In this document: positions 12,275 through 22,470 of the stretch, one piece after another
Position numbering within the stretch: the stretch's first letter is position 1
How the letters are laid out: each line of letters opens with the position of its first letter
Source: Athripsodes cinereus
Lineage: Eukaryota > Arthropoda > Insecta > Trichoptera > Leptoceridae
Direction of reading: 5' to 3'
DNA: 64,000 bases
Assembly: GCA_947579605.1 (NCBI GenBank)
Contig: OX388325.1
Span: 1,793,572 to 1,857,571, forward strand
The notes under the pieces: model-generated
The model's database searches: none
Told to the model about the DNA's origin: nothing
What the model saw: only the letters and a program-made list of their open reading frames with translations
Program-made: the position numbers and the translations under genes

Positions 12275-12905
12275 GGATTATATATACTATACAATACCCT
12301 CACGCCGTGTCCCAAGTGGAGTAGGCAGAGAGAACGGAACGCCATATAGATCTATCCTTACATACTTCTTTCGTTCCTTCTTCATTCATACAATTTCCCA
12401 TACACGCACGTTAATTTCTCTTACCGTTTCACCCTCAAACCCCATTTCAGAAAAATCCATAAGTGAAGAAAAAAAAATATCCCCTTTGTCATCCTTTCCT
12501 CGTCCATTCGTTCCACATGTCTTTATTTACACGCATTCTATCCACAACACTTCTCTTGCATCCGCTAATTTTTTTAATATCCTCATTCTTTACTCTATCA
12601 TGCAACGTTTTACCAACCATTCTTCGCAGCGATTGCATCTCCACTGCATTTATTTCACTCTTGTCCAAGTCTCGTCTCAAGTGATGGTATGTACCAGAAT
12701 GGTATTGTGCACCAGCATTTTAGCTATGTTCAACACATGGCCATTCCTGACAATATGTCGAAGTACACTGTTCACTCTGCAGTGGCCACTTTCCTCCTTT
12801 CAATGTCCTTATCGCATCTTCCATCCCTCGCAAACAAACTTCCAAATATACATACTCGCTTATTTGCTCCATACATTCATCCCCAACCTTTATCCCGCAC
12901 ATCAT
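12275..12905 (-). pseudogene. RTE-like LINE fragment in collagen intron
   Basis: Broken minus-strand frames encode the post-polymerase part of an RTE-like element. 12905-12720 reads [21 protein letters not shown] and 12680-12489 includes INAVEMQSLRRM. The 3' end (CACGCCGTGTCCCAAGTGGA on the plus strand at 12300-12320) recurs at 24290-24320, identifying a shared 3' UTR. Several frameshifts show decay. Confidence 0.75.
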
Positions 12906-12949
12906 TTTTCGTTTTTTGGATTATCTAGAAATAAAAAATAACAGCTCAC

Positions 12950-13201
12950 AGGCAATCCATTATTTCCCCTTTCGCCTGGAAATCCTGGCAAACCGGATGG
13001 TCCCGGTGGTCCAGGTCTGCCTTCAGGTCCTGGTGGTCCAGCTGGTCCTGTCCTTCCCATATCGCCAGGTGCTCCTGCTTCTCCAGCCGGACCAGGCGAG
13101 CCTGGTGCCCCAGGGTCTCCCGCAGGTCCTGGTTCTCCCATGGGCCCTGGTAAACCCGTAGCTCCTGGAGATCCCACTGCACCAGGAGGTCCATTTTCAC
13201 C
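12950..13201 (-). CDS. Collagen exon 10
   Basis: The exon encodes 28 Gly-X-Y triplets (GEN GPP GAV ... GER GNN GLP) in 252 bp, phase 0 at both ends. The acceptor is TTTTCAG|GGTGA and the donor TTGCCT|gtgagc. The next intron, 12109-12949, holds an RTE-like retroelement fragment on the same strand that stops about 45 bp short of this exon. Confidence 0.92.
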
Positions 13202-13408
13202 CTGAAAATTAACATTCCCGTAATTTCAATTCTAAGAGTAAGTTATTTTATTTCCACCCTGCCTAGTGATGAGATTCCTTTCAAAGATAACATTTGTTGT
13301 ATAGGCCTCTTTTCGCTTTATACATCCACTATTTTATAACAAAATAATGACAAATAGCTTTTGACAACTCTATTGATATTTTCGTGCGAACAAAACTTAA
13401 AAACTCAC

Positions 13409-13615
13409 CGGAGCACCTCGTTCACCAGGCAACCCTGGTGGTCCATCTTTGCCCGATGGTCCCAGTGCACCTTGCGGTCCTGATGGGCCTCTCTGCCCTT
13501 CACTCCCAGGGGGTCCTCTCTCTCCAGGTGGTCCAGATGAACCTGGCTGTCCTGTATCTCCTTTGGGTCCTGGCAAACCTTCGGAACCACGACGACCGCG
13601 AGAGCCACGGAATCC
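13409..13615 (-). CDS. Collagen exon 9
   Basis: The exon encodes 23 Gly-X-Y triplets (GFR GSR GRR ... GLP GER GAP) in 207 bp, phase 0 at both ends. The acceptor is GATTTAG|GGATT and the donor GCTCCG|gtgagt. The first three triplets are strongly basic (RGSRGRRG), a possible heparin or matrix contact site; that role is inference. Confidence 0.92.
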
Positions 13616-14354
13616 CTAAATCAATTAAAATTTGTTCAAATACATGTTAATTTGTAAATATTACATAGTTTTTTCTATATTATTATTGTGTTTGCTTCTC
13701 TCGACAAGAAGGACATTGAGGGAGTGTAGTCAAAATATTCCACACACTGGGTCATTTTGTCCGGCCAGCCCATCAGGCTGACCACCTTCAGTGTGGACAA
13801 GATTTGTTAAGTGTAGAATTTCAGATAAATGCAAGTTCCCAGACTTCTGCGCTATCCGGGTGGACAATGGGTCTCCTTCAATGTTAAATAAATGCAATAC
13901 TTGGTGTTAGTTTAAGATAAACTTTCATCGAGTGTCTTCAATGGATAATATTTATTATATTATTATCAATTTCATATATTTTTTTATGGGAAATTCTCGC
14001 CACACTGAGTTTCGTTACTTATAGAAGATGAATGCCATATTGCTGAACAAAATGTGTAATCTGATTGTAAACTTGCAACAAAATGCAACGTCTATACCGT
14101 ACCGTTAACGATTCTCTTTCTATTGTTTTAAATTATTTGAAAACATTCAACAAAAGCTGGTGATCCTTCTTATTTAGCAGGTTTCAGTTTAGTTCAGCAG
14201 GATATAGTTCTATTTTAAAATGTAAGATTTCTTACAGTTTCCTAAATTTCGGTAGTTTTTAACAAGATTTGAATAACGTTATCGAAATAAAACAACCATT
14301 TGGCAATAGGTATTCGGTATTTTACAATCTAATATGTAGGTACCTACATAAAAT
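13616..14354. other. Intron between exons 9 and 8, unassigned part
   Basis: I see no exon or recognisable element. The GC-richer patch 13730-13870 (GGCCAGCCCATCAGGCTGAC) may be a repeat remnant. Confidence 0.4.
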
Positions 14355-14665
14355 TCTCGTGTCACGGTGTTTGTTATCATACTCCTACGAAATGGGAGGA
14401 CCGATTTTGATGAAATTTTGTGTGCTTATCGGGTAGGTCTCAGAATCGGCCAACATCTATTTTTCATACCCCTGAAAGTTAAGGGTGGTCCACCCCGAAT
14501 TTTTTTATTATTGGTCATGTTTTATTATTTTTTTTAATGGTGAGGCATTAAAATATACATACAGCTCATCCTTCTACCCTCAACCCCTATTTTAACAGGG
14601 ATAGTATATGACAAATGTATATGGCATAATATATGTGGTAAAACAACGTTTGCCGGGTCAGATAG
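14355..14665 (+). mobile_element. Short Helitron-like element
   Basis: It begins TCTCGTGTCACGGTGTTTG and ends with a GTTTGCC-containing segment, then GGGTCAGATAGT. The same ends occur in opposite orientation at 25755-26956, where the 3' end is CTAGT as expected for Helitrons. The 3' end here is ATAGT, probably mutated. There is no target duplication, consistent with the class. Confidence 0.65.
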
Positions 14666-14990
14666 TTTTACTATATAATTTTACTGCTGTTTTCTTATAC
14701 AGTTCGATCATCGATCATTCCAAATAGAATTTATACTTATTACAACAATGTCATTAAATTTACAAAATACGATTTATTTTCTGCGTCACACGTTTAGCAG
14801 GACGATTCCGTCACGCGTCTAACAGGATCTTACATTTAAATCTTGTCACCCTGAATACTCTACTAGACCAGCCGATGATTGATTCGTCTGAACAAGATCT
14901 GAGTCGTACCGGATAAAATAACTTTTTAATTAATGTCCTAGTGCCTCTGACGTGTGTAAACTTGGTATAAACAGAGATAAATGTTCTTAC

Positions 14991-15035
14991 CCTAGGACCA
15001 ATTTCTCCACGTTCTCCTTGTAAACCATGAACACC
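14991..15035 (-). CDS. Collagen exon 8 (45 bp)
   Basis: This tiny exon encodes 5 Gly-X-Y triplets: GVH GLQ GER GEI GPR. It is phase 0 at both ends, with acceptor TTATTACAG and donor CCTAGG|gtaaga. Forty-five base pairs is a standard exon size in vertebrate fibrillar collagens. It sits between two introns of more than 1.3 kb and would be missed by a simple ORF search, but the splice signals and frame agree on both sides. Confidence 0.88.
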
Positions 15036-15239
15036 CTGTAATAACAAAAAAAAAACACATATTAAAGTCAATCAACAAAATAATACTTACCAAACATTTT
15101 GACATAATATTTATTTATCAGACCCCCTAGCTAGACAAATCAAGAATAAACACGTAAATAGAACAAAAAAGTACCTATAACAAATTTTTGTTTTGTACTA
15201 TTCTCACCTGTTGACAATCTAATCATCTTAATAGCATTT

Positions 15240-15799
15240 ATTATCGTTGTTTTTATGTTTGTTCGGAATTATTGTTTTATTTCTTTGACATACTCATGTT
15301 TGTTTGTATTGACATAATTAATGTAATTTATTTATCGTAAACCTATTGTTTCCCATTGACTTCCTTTGTTTTGCTTTGTTTTTTTGTTGACCGTTGATTA
15401 ATTACTCCAAATTTATACAAAAATGTATTTTTGACTATATTGCGTCCGTTTGTGTTTGTTGTTTATTATAGTGCTGGATTAACACGTAAAAGGCTCACGC
15501 CGTGTGTTGATTGATGTAAGTAAATAAATCTCTAAACTTATTTCAATTTTTATTTTAATTCTTGACATATTGGTAAACATTTTATTGACATTCTATACTA
15601 TTTTATGATTTGACTTAAATTATTGATATTTTGTATTGTTTCCCATTTGTGTTTTTGTTTTTCGACAGTTTTTTTGTTCTTATCTTGCTCCAGCAGTGTT
15701 TGTTGATGAAAAATTTGATTTGTATGTTTTTTTTTGTATATTTTTAAACATGTAAAAGGCTCACGCCGTGGTTTTGTAAATAAATAAATAAATAAATAA
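15240..15799 (+). mobile_element. LINE 3' UTR fragment with (AAAT)n tail
   Basis: It ends AAAGGCTCACGCCGTGG followed by (AAAT)n. The same AAAGGCT...GCCGT word precedes the tail of the LINE at 23700 and, reversed, a fragment at 37418. The 5' boundary is uncertain. No coding sequence remains. Confidence 0.55.
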
Positions 15800-15959
15800 C
15801 ATGTCACTAGTATCTCATAAGCTGAATAGCCTCGAAATGCGCTTTGTTAATTTTATACGTGGAACGTGGAAATAATTTATAATGTCATGTTTGAATTTTG
15901 TATTGAGTTAAATAGTTAGCAAAAATATTTGTATTGTTTATTCCAGGGATGCACAGACT

Positions 15960-16380
15960 TATAGAGAACAGGGGCCACTCGGGGAGATTATAAGCCAAGG
16001 ACGGACCGCTATAACAAAAAAAAGTTTTGATTTTTACCGAATTTTCAAAATATATATGGGAATTTGAAATATTTCAAAAACTCCTCGATTTTCTTAAAGA
16101 ATATCTTCTCGCAGTACATTTTTCTACAATGTACCGGGTATTTGTACCGATTGTTTGTGTCAATACCGGTCACTAAAAATATTAATTTCTTTCTACTCCC
16201 CCGTCGCCGAATTTCCAAAATGGTATAGGAATTTGAAATATTTCAAAAACTCCCCAGTTTTCTTAAAGAATATTCACTCGAATTATTTAGTATCCGGTAG
16301 GTACTTTAACTGAATATCTGATTGTCACTGGTATTTTTTTATATTTATAATTCGCTAGCGGGCCGCAGTTTGTGCATCGC
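15960..16380. repeat. Dispersed repeat related to the MITE at 341 and the block at 56210
   Basis: Two tandem-like copies of a unit with CCGTCGCCGAATTTCCAAAA, ATTTGAAATATTTC, AAAACTCC and TACAATGTACCGGGTA words. The same words occur inside the hAT MITE at 490-620 and, inverted, at 56215-56330. It lies in the intron between exons 8 and 7. Confidence 0.6.
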
Positions 16381-16561
16381 TGGTTTATTCCCTACCAGAT
16401 TTCCTAGTCCGTGGATTCTCACCATTAGAGAGTAAAATGTGTAATTATTCCTAGTTTTGTGCTCCTTCTCGAAACGCAGTTAGTCTAGTACTTTTGGTAG
16501 GAATGTTGAATTGAAGCAATTCAGGAGATAAGATATAAGAGAAAACTGCTTATTCCCAGAC

Positions 16562-16723
16562 CTGTTCTCCTTTGTCTCCCGTGGCTCCTGGATGTCCTAT
16601 ATTGCCCTTATCTCCTTTATCTCCTGGTGCCCCAGGATATCCCTGAGGTCCTGGTGGACCTGGCTTGCCTCTTTCACCAGGAGGTCCTACGGCACCTGCC
16701 TCACCTCTTGGTCCTTCAAAACC
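16562..16723 (-). CDS. Collagen exon 7
   Basis: The exon encodes 18 Gly-X-Y triplets (GFE GPR GEA ... GDK GEQ) in 162 bp, three times the classic 54-bp unit, phase 0 at both ends. The acceptor is TTATTACAG and the donor GAACAG|gtctgg. Its duplicate should lie at about 41447-41608, entirely inside the N gap, so its state is unknown. Confidence 0.93.
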
Positions 16724-16940
16724 CTGTAATAAAAAAATATCAATTTTGAGTAATAATTTACTTTGGATCAAATATTCAAGTTACAAAATTGCAATGGATA
16801 AAATTGTTTGTGCCGATTCGATAGATTTTTCAATATTGGATATAGAGAATATACGCCTGACGCGGTCTGATTTTAATTAAATCTTAAATCTGGTGTCCGT
16901 ACATAATGGACCGCCTCACCTTAAGAGTACAGCGTCTAGT

Positions 16941-17088
16941 ACAGTACCTAGCTTAAGTCTGTATTTTGTTTTAGTTTCTAAGTTGACGGCACTGATGATG
17001 GACTAAGTCCGAAAGGCCTCTGCCAAAATAAAAATTTATACAAGTGAAAGTAACAATGTTTAACTCTATCATTTTAATATTAATAATA
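16941..17088 (+). mobile_element. Penelope-like element 2, single remaining arm (copy 1)
   Basis: The segment GTACCTAGCTTAAG...TTTTAATATTA matches the right arm of the inverted-arm Penelope-like element of copy 2 (41940-48970). The left arm and coding part are deleted here. It carries an intact hammerhead-like motif at 16988-17024 and provides the empty site for the BEL insertion. Confidence 0.75.
16988..17024 (+). ncRNA. Hammerhead-ribozyme-like motif, Penelope family 2
   Basis: Order: stem I GGCA, core CTGATGA plus one extra T, stem II GGAC-TAA-GTCC, GAAA, minimal stem III GGC-C, cleavage triplet CTC, stem I partner TGCC. Penelope-like elements are known to carry hammerheads with very short stem III. 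The extra U after the core is a departure from the canonical CUGANGA fold, so activity is not certain. Confidence 0.62.
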
Positions 17089-17148
17089 GATTAAGACTAT
17101 AGAGAGTCCCAGAAACATGGTGTTTTGAAAAAATAAATGGAAAAAAAC

Positions 17149-17246
17149 CTTTGGTCCTTCAGGTCCTTCTATTCCTGGTGGCCCGGTTAGTCCAATGGTT
17201 CCTTTATCACCTTTAGCACCCATTTCTCCTCTTTCTCCTTCCGCAC
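17149..17246 (-). CDS. Collagen exon 6
   Basis: The exon encodes 11 Gly-X-Y triplets (GAE GER GEM ... GPE GPK) in 98 bp. It begins with GT, which completes the Gly codon started in exon 5, and ends in phase 0 at CCAAAG|gttttt. The acceptor has a good pyrimidine tract. The donor is weak after GT. The duplicate at 49034-49131 is identical by eye. Confidence 0.92.
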
Positions 17247-17572
17247 CTAAAAAGAAAATAGAAAAAGGGTAACCCTGGAAAAAAATTACAAAAATTTCTT
17301 CTTTCGAGATAATTTTGTAAATCTAGAATTATTGTATTTTTATTATTAAACTAGAACCCATACGCTTGGGTGATCTTCCACATTCATACTTGTACATTTC
17401 TCACGTCAAATTCTAACAATTACGTGACAAACGTCACAGCGTTGCCGAAAACACTTGAAATTGTCTACATTGTCAATTTTGCCCATTTGGCTAGACGGGA
17501 GTCAGAGAAAAATTGGCCGGATATTGTTCATTAACCATTTTTGAAACAGAGAAAATTTATTAAAAAAACCAC

Positions 17573-17663
17573 CTCTTAGACCTCGATCTCCCTTGTCACC
17601 CATGGGTCCTCTTGACCCATCGTCTCCTTTCGGTCCACGACTTCCAGGGAATCCAACAGTGCC
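17573..17663 (-). CDS. Collagen exon 5
   Basis: The exon encodes 10 Gly-X-Y triplets (GTV GFP GSR ... GDR GLR) plus one G, 91 bp in total. It begins in phase 0 and ends by splitting a Gly codon at AGAG|gtggtt. The triplets are charged (K, D, R), typical of interaction-rich helix segments. Confidence 0.92.
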
Positions 17664-17902
17664 CTAATAAACAAACGAATGTAGAAAAATTATTAGAGTG
17701 TATATTTCTGTCACGAAAGATGGTCGGGTAACTTGGTGTGCGAATCATGTGTTAATGTTTTTACGAGATATGATATGGTAAAAGACTAAAAATTATCTTG
17801 AATAATTATGTATTTTGTCATTTTTCTGTGCAGTTGATATCATTGCAAATGAAAGAGAGTAGCAATGCTTCGATGATTGGACTCTAAACTTATATTTTTC
17901 AC

Positions 17903-18019
17903 CTGTTGTCCAGTTTGTCCTTGTTCTCCTTTAGCTCCCGCAGGACCGGTAGCTCCTGGGTTTCCTGGGGGTCCGTCTGTTCCTGGGATACCTGGTATTC
18001 CTGGTTTTCCTTGGGGACC
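17903..18019 (-). CDS. Collagen exon 4
   Basis: The exon encodes 13 Gly-X-Y triplets (GPQ GKP GIP ... GQT GQQ) in 117 bp, phase 0 at both ends. The acceptor is TTTCTAG|GGTCC and the donor CAACAG|gtgaaa. This functional donor is the reference for the mutated donor of the duplicate exon at 49785-49901. Confidence 0.93.
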
Positions 18020-18159
18020 CTAGAAATTGTTTTGTAATCAGTAAACTACTGAAAATGGAAAGTGTAAAAAAACGACATACCTATACTTTTTTTTTTACCA
18101 ACATTTAGTTTGTAAAGCTCCATATCTATTAATGTTAAATAAAAATATGATTAAAATAA

Positions 18160-18303
18160 GTTTTCGAGTGTCCTGTAAAAAACAGGTGTTTGCCACCCAT
18201 TCTGAATATCTTAATTTTTTGTTGACACAGAGAGAACAGCTTGCATTTTTATAACATGCAGCTGATCTGCATGTGGGAAATGCCGTGATGGTATAGATAG
18301 ATA
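18160..18303 (-). repeat. Dispersed short repeat family
   Basis: On the minus strand: CTATACCATCACGGCAT ... GGGTGGCAAACACCTG ... ACAGGACACTCGAAAACT. Relatives lie at 36420-36665, 38150-38230 (partial), 38605-38700, 50040-50175 and 56822-57065. Class unknown; a SINE or an RTE 3' tail is possible. Confidence 0.65.
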
Positions 18304-18633
18304 GAAAAATATGATTTAGTGTTTTACTAGTAACTTTATTATAGTGTCCAAGGTTTCGACACGCGATGTCGTTTTCAAACTAAATTTAGTTAAGTACCTA
18401 CATATCTGTCATTAATATTAAAAAAAAAATCAAAGCAATGCTCTATACCAAGGGTGGCCAACGCATGCGGCCCGTTGGGTGTCTACGTGCGGCCCGCGAA
18501 GCATATGCACATCTTTTGTGCGACAGATGATGTATAAAATGAGACATAATGGCCAGATTTCTCAGAACTGAGCTACCTACGGAGAAGAAGAAACATCTTA
18601 AATCTATTGAGTATTTTTATCTCAAATTTTTAC

Positions 18634-18831
18634 CTGTATTCCAGTTGGACCTGTCGGACCAGCTGGTCCGGGGGGACCAACAGGGCCTGGGGGCCCTGGT
18701 TGCCCAGGAGCTCCTGGTCCTCCTTGTTGTCCAGTTGTCCCTTTAGGACCCATACTTCCCTCAGAACCTGGAATGCCCGGGGGCCCGGGTAAACCAGGGA
18801 AACCTCTAGGACCGATGAATCCTCGTGGACC
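18634..18831 (-). CDS. Collagen exon 3
   Basis: The exon encodes 22 uninterrupted Gly-X-Y triplets (GPR GFI GPR ... GPT GIQ) in 198 bp, phase 0 at both ends. The acceptor is ATTAG|GGTCC and the donor ATACAG|gtaaaa. The stretch is proline-rich near its end, as expected for a rigid helix. The duplicate at 57398-57595 differs by a few synonymous third-position changes. Confidence 0.93.
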
Positions 18832-19127
18832 CTAATATATATATAAAAAAAAATGGTATTAGAAACTGTAGAGGCAATTGTTAGTGGAGTAGGTTTCCTA
18901 GGACTCGTACTTTCCATTAATACTGAGCAGCCTAACTATTTTACACAGATTTTGGAGTGTTTTTGGTATTTTAATAAATATGCGAAACACACGATAGAGA
19001 ATGCACTTTGATTTGCGTGTATTTGATAGAGAGAGAAAAAAAAAATAAAGAGAGAGAGAGAAATAAATAAATGATGCAATATGAATATGGCTCTCAAAAT
19101 AATGATAGGTGTTTGTGGGGGACCTAC

Positions 19128-19252
19128 CAATTCTCCTGGTAATCCTGGTTGTCCGGGAGAACCATCTTCACCCTGTGGACCTTCATGTCCTTGTAAACCT
19201 ATCAGCCCAGGTGAACCTTGTGGGCCGCGTTCTCCTTTTTCTCCGGGTAATC
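19128..19252 (-). CDS. Collagen exon 2
   Basis: The exon encodes 14 Gly-X-Y triplets, starting GLP GEK GER. It begins with GA, completing the split Gly codon from exon 1, and ends in phase 0 at GAATTG|gtaggt. Length is 125 bp. The acceptor is TTTTTTAG. The duplicate at 57878-58002 carries a Gly-to-stop change that this copy lacks. Confidence 0.92.
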
Positions 19253-19519
19253 CTAAAAAATATAAAATTTAATTTATCTATACACCTCACGGCATTTATT
19301 GCTTATCGATTAGCCAGCAGAATTAATACATGAAAATGAAAAAGTGGTTCTTTTCATGCTATTATAAAAAAGTTCAAGATGTTGAAACTTTTACTTATGA
19401 AACTTTACGAACTATCCTGTACTAGTAGTAGGATACTCGAGAAGCGAACTTTAAGGGAGAAAAAATATAGAAACTAATCGACTTTTGGTGTTTGAATCAT
19501 CAAAAGAAATTTTTCTTAC

Positions 19520-19766
19520 CCATTATGCCCGGATAGCCAACTTCTCCTTTATTTCCAGGCATTCCAGTTGATCCCCTCTGCCCATCTCTTCCAGGAGGTC
19601 CTCGCCTTCCCTCCCTCCCAGGAAGCCCAACTGGTCCAGGTAGACCATGCGGACCTTGTTCTCCAGGTTCCCCTGGTTCTCCTTTAGGTCCTTCTGTACC
19701 TGGTCGCCCCTCTAATCCTGGAGGCCCTGTAAGACCTCTAGGACCTGTAGCTCCACGCATTGATGT
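19520..19766 (-). CDS. Collagen exon 1 (5'-most seen), start of triple helix
   Basis: This exon has 4 non-triplet residues (TSMR) followed by 26 perfect Gly-X-Y triplets, and ends with a single G that splits a Gly codon with exon 2. Length is 247 bp. The acceptor is ...ATTTAG|ACATCA and the donor is ATGG|gtaaga. Only phase 0 is open; the other two phases hit stops. TSMR does not fit the repeat, so this exon may hold the boundary between the N-terminal telopeptide and the major helix. That boundary reading is inference. The protein would be secreted to extracellular matrix and form triple helices, as known for the family. The acceptor lies within about 20 nt of a LINE insertion, so its upstream intron sequence is not native. 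An intact duplicate lies at 58270-58516. Confidence 0.88.
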
Positions 19767-19782
19767 CTAAATCGATAACAAT

Positions 19783-21479
19783 CAAAATTAGATATGTATA
19801 ATGAATATCATAGCCAGGTGACCAAATAGGAGAGTTATATTCGAGGATACTACGTACTAATGTTTTATAAAGTAGGGATATAGAATGAATATTATTGAAC
19901 GCGCTTACTGTACGAAGTACAAATCCCAATGACTTTAAAGCCCTTCCCGTAATCATTGTTACATGGTTAGAAAAAGATAGTTTGTCGTCAAAAATAATTC
20001 CCAAATCCTGCATCTCCCTCACCTGCCCCAACAGAATATCTTCTATGCGATAGTCAAAGTGAAACACGCTCTTCTTTCTAGAGAAGCGGATACACTGACA
20101 TTTTTCGGCATTCAATAAAAGTCGTTTTTAATACACCATGAATTCAACTTGTTAAGATTATTTTGGAGAACAATACAATCATTAATATTTTGCACTTTTT
20201 TGAAGATTTTTAAGTCATCGGCAAAGAGCAAATAATCTATCTCGTTAAACTCAGAAGTGAGATCATTTATAAAAATCAGGAATAGGGCCGGCGACAAATG
20301 ACTGCCTTGCGGCAAGCCGCTAGACGCGTAAAATTTATCAGATATGTAATTCTCCATCTCAACACGAAGGGAACGCCCCCCCAAATAACTCTGAAACCAC
20401 TTTAGCAGGGGATCACTCACACCCAAGTGAAATAATTTCTTAAGAAGAATACTGTGGGACACTTTATCAAAGGCCTTACTAAAGTCCGTGTAGATGGCAT
20501 CCACTTGATGACCAATATCAAGGCCCTTAGACACAAAATTCTCGTATATTGCAAGATTGGTTAGTGTAGATTTACCAGACATGAAACCATGTTGTTCTGG
20601 TTCAATAATTAGTTTGATAGACGGTAGTATTTGATCGAGGATGAGTGATTCAAATAATTTTGCTAATGCAGATTGGATACAGATAGGTCTGTAGTTTGAT
20701 ATATCTGTCTTATCTCCTTTTTTATAAATAGGTAGTACATTACCGATCTTCCACGTTGAGGGGAAAACACCATATGCTAAAGATTTATTAAAAATAATAT
20801 AAAGAGGCACAACAAGTGCAGGAGCACATCTTGTTAAGAAGATTGATGGGATGTTATCAGGTTCCAGTTTCTGCCATGGTATAACACAACTACACAAATT
20901 TATTGTTTTCCCTATCTGTAATTCTATATATGGAATTCTACTACCTTAACACCGACACAGTGAATATATTGTTTTCCCATTGGTGTTGAAGTCACTGGGA
21001 ATGTCATTAATGTCTTGTTCATATACATTGCCGAAGAATTCAGCGAATTTGTTAACAATGTTTTGAAATCCACTAATGCGATCACGGTTAAAGGACATCT
21101 GCTGAGGGTAATCATTTTCACTTTTACACAAAGAATTATTAAACTTCCAAAGACTTTTCATATCAGTGGTAGAATTTTCAGCCTCCCTTGTGAAATTTGA
21201 GTAACAAGTCATCTTAAGCTTATTACATTTCGATCTGAGTTTGGAGAAAATATTATAGTAGGTATTTCAAATCGTTTGTTTCCTTATATTGTCTGTGAGC
21301 AATCTTTTTCTCCAAAATAAGATTTATCAGATCTGCAGAGAACCATTTGGGATAAGAACTCTTTTTAACTCCTCCCGGGGAATAAACTGATTTATCGCAT
21401 CATACAATATTCCATAGAGAACAGCAACTAAAAAGTTTAATTTATCGACCGACGGTTCTTGGTGGAAGTTCATATTAAT
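19783..21479 (-). mobile_element. Inverted 5' part of a twin-primed LINE (reverse transcriptase), copy 1
   Basis: Minus-strand reverse transcriptase of a Jockey/CR1-group element. The main open stretch, 20897-20112, contains YRPICIQSALAKLFE, DFSKAFDKVSH, SGLPQGSHLSP and FADDLK. One frameshift near 20113 leads into 20115-19738, which holds the thumb (LGIIFDDKLSFSNH ... LVRSILEYNSPIWSP). Coding stops abruptly about 17 bp before the acceptor of collagen exon 1. The upstream part, 21212-20946, is in another frame. The frameshifts are shared with copy 2, so they pre-date the duplication. Confidence 0.85.
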
Positions 21480-22470
21480 AATTTTTAAAATGAAACACGA
21501 TATTTAGTTATTCCACTATTGACTTTATTTGTTTTTGCGAGCCGGCTTTCAAGAGCTTCCGCTCTCATCGTCAGGCAAAAGTAAAGTGAAGCTTCATTAC
21601 AAGTTAAGTATGTGACAAACAGAAAACAATAGGTAAAAATTAAAATTAAAAAGATGTGTTATTATCATGTATCGTCAACCATATTATAATAATTATGAGC
21701 CGCTGTGGACGGTCTTATATCAAACATCTCCAGCATTTGCCTTTGTATACGATAACGGGGAAACCACAGAAAACCCTTATCAGAGATGTGCATTATTATA
21801 GAGGTTGCCTCCTCTAGTTGAACTATAATTAAGAGTGTGATGTATTTATATGATATAAGTTACAAAAATATTTTACAAAATTATTATATAAGTAGCAATG
21901 TGTTTTTAGGTGAATGTATAGGTACAGATTTTGATAGTGAATTTATACAAGTGGTAAGAAAGGATGAATGGATTTTAATTATACAAGAGAATTAATTGTT
22001 AAAAACTATTTTTAAAATATTTGATGGTTAATTAAAATAAACAGCAATGTCAGGCGGTTCTGCATCTCTGAAGTCATTAGGAGCGTGTCTATGTGTATGT
22101 GAATGCATTTGTGTGTGTGTGATCTGTAACAAAGAAAGTAATAGGCAGAATCAATGTTCAAAAGAGGGGATTAGGGATTTCCTTATTTTCGTATAGGTTT
22201 TAGTAATGGTGATGTACCTGTTCATTAATTATATTGATATTTGAATTTTGTTTTAAACGATTTATTTCTAGAACTTCTAATATATTTAATTTTGCTCCTT
22301 TGTTTTCTCTATGTAATAATTTCAAACCCGTATTTAAATCAAAAGAATGGTTGTAGTTATTCAAATGTTCGGCAAAGTTAGATTTATCACTCTTTAATCT
22401 GTGGCTGGCTAAATGTTCCTTTACTCTAGTTTTTAGAGATAACTAAATATCGTGTTTCATTTTAAAAATT
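21480..22470 (-). mobile_element. Penelope-like element 1, 5'-truncated, copy 1
   Basis: The ends are a 30-bp inverted pair (AATTTTTAAAATGAAACACG and its complement). The minus strand encodes the end of a GIY-YIG endonuclease: KSNFAEHLNNYNHSFD, then KLNILEVLEINRLK. This is followed by the 3' UTR with a hammerhead-like motif. Copy 1 has lost about 10 bp near 22217, which breaks the end of the frame that is intact at 61141-60950 in copy 2. The element sits at the junction of the two LINE halves. Confidence 0.78.
21533..21580 (-). ncRNA. Hammerhead-ribozyme-like motif, Penelope family 1, copy 1
   Basis: Minus strand: stem I TTTTGC, core CTGACGA plus one extra T, stem II GAGAGC-GGAA-GCTCTT, GAAA, minimal stem III GCCGGC, cleavage triplet CTC, stem I partner GCAAAA. 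The architecture and core match the unrelated-sequence motif at 16988-17024, while the stems differ by compensatory pairs. Confidence 0.62.

Noticed and set aside
12273..12941. 222-residue plus-strand open frame
   Set aside because: It is antisense to an RTE-like fragment whose minus-strand motifs (INAVEMQSLRRM, ISEYVYL) are recognisable; the plus-strand translation is Ser/Thr/Phe-rich shadow with no domain.
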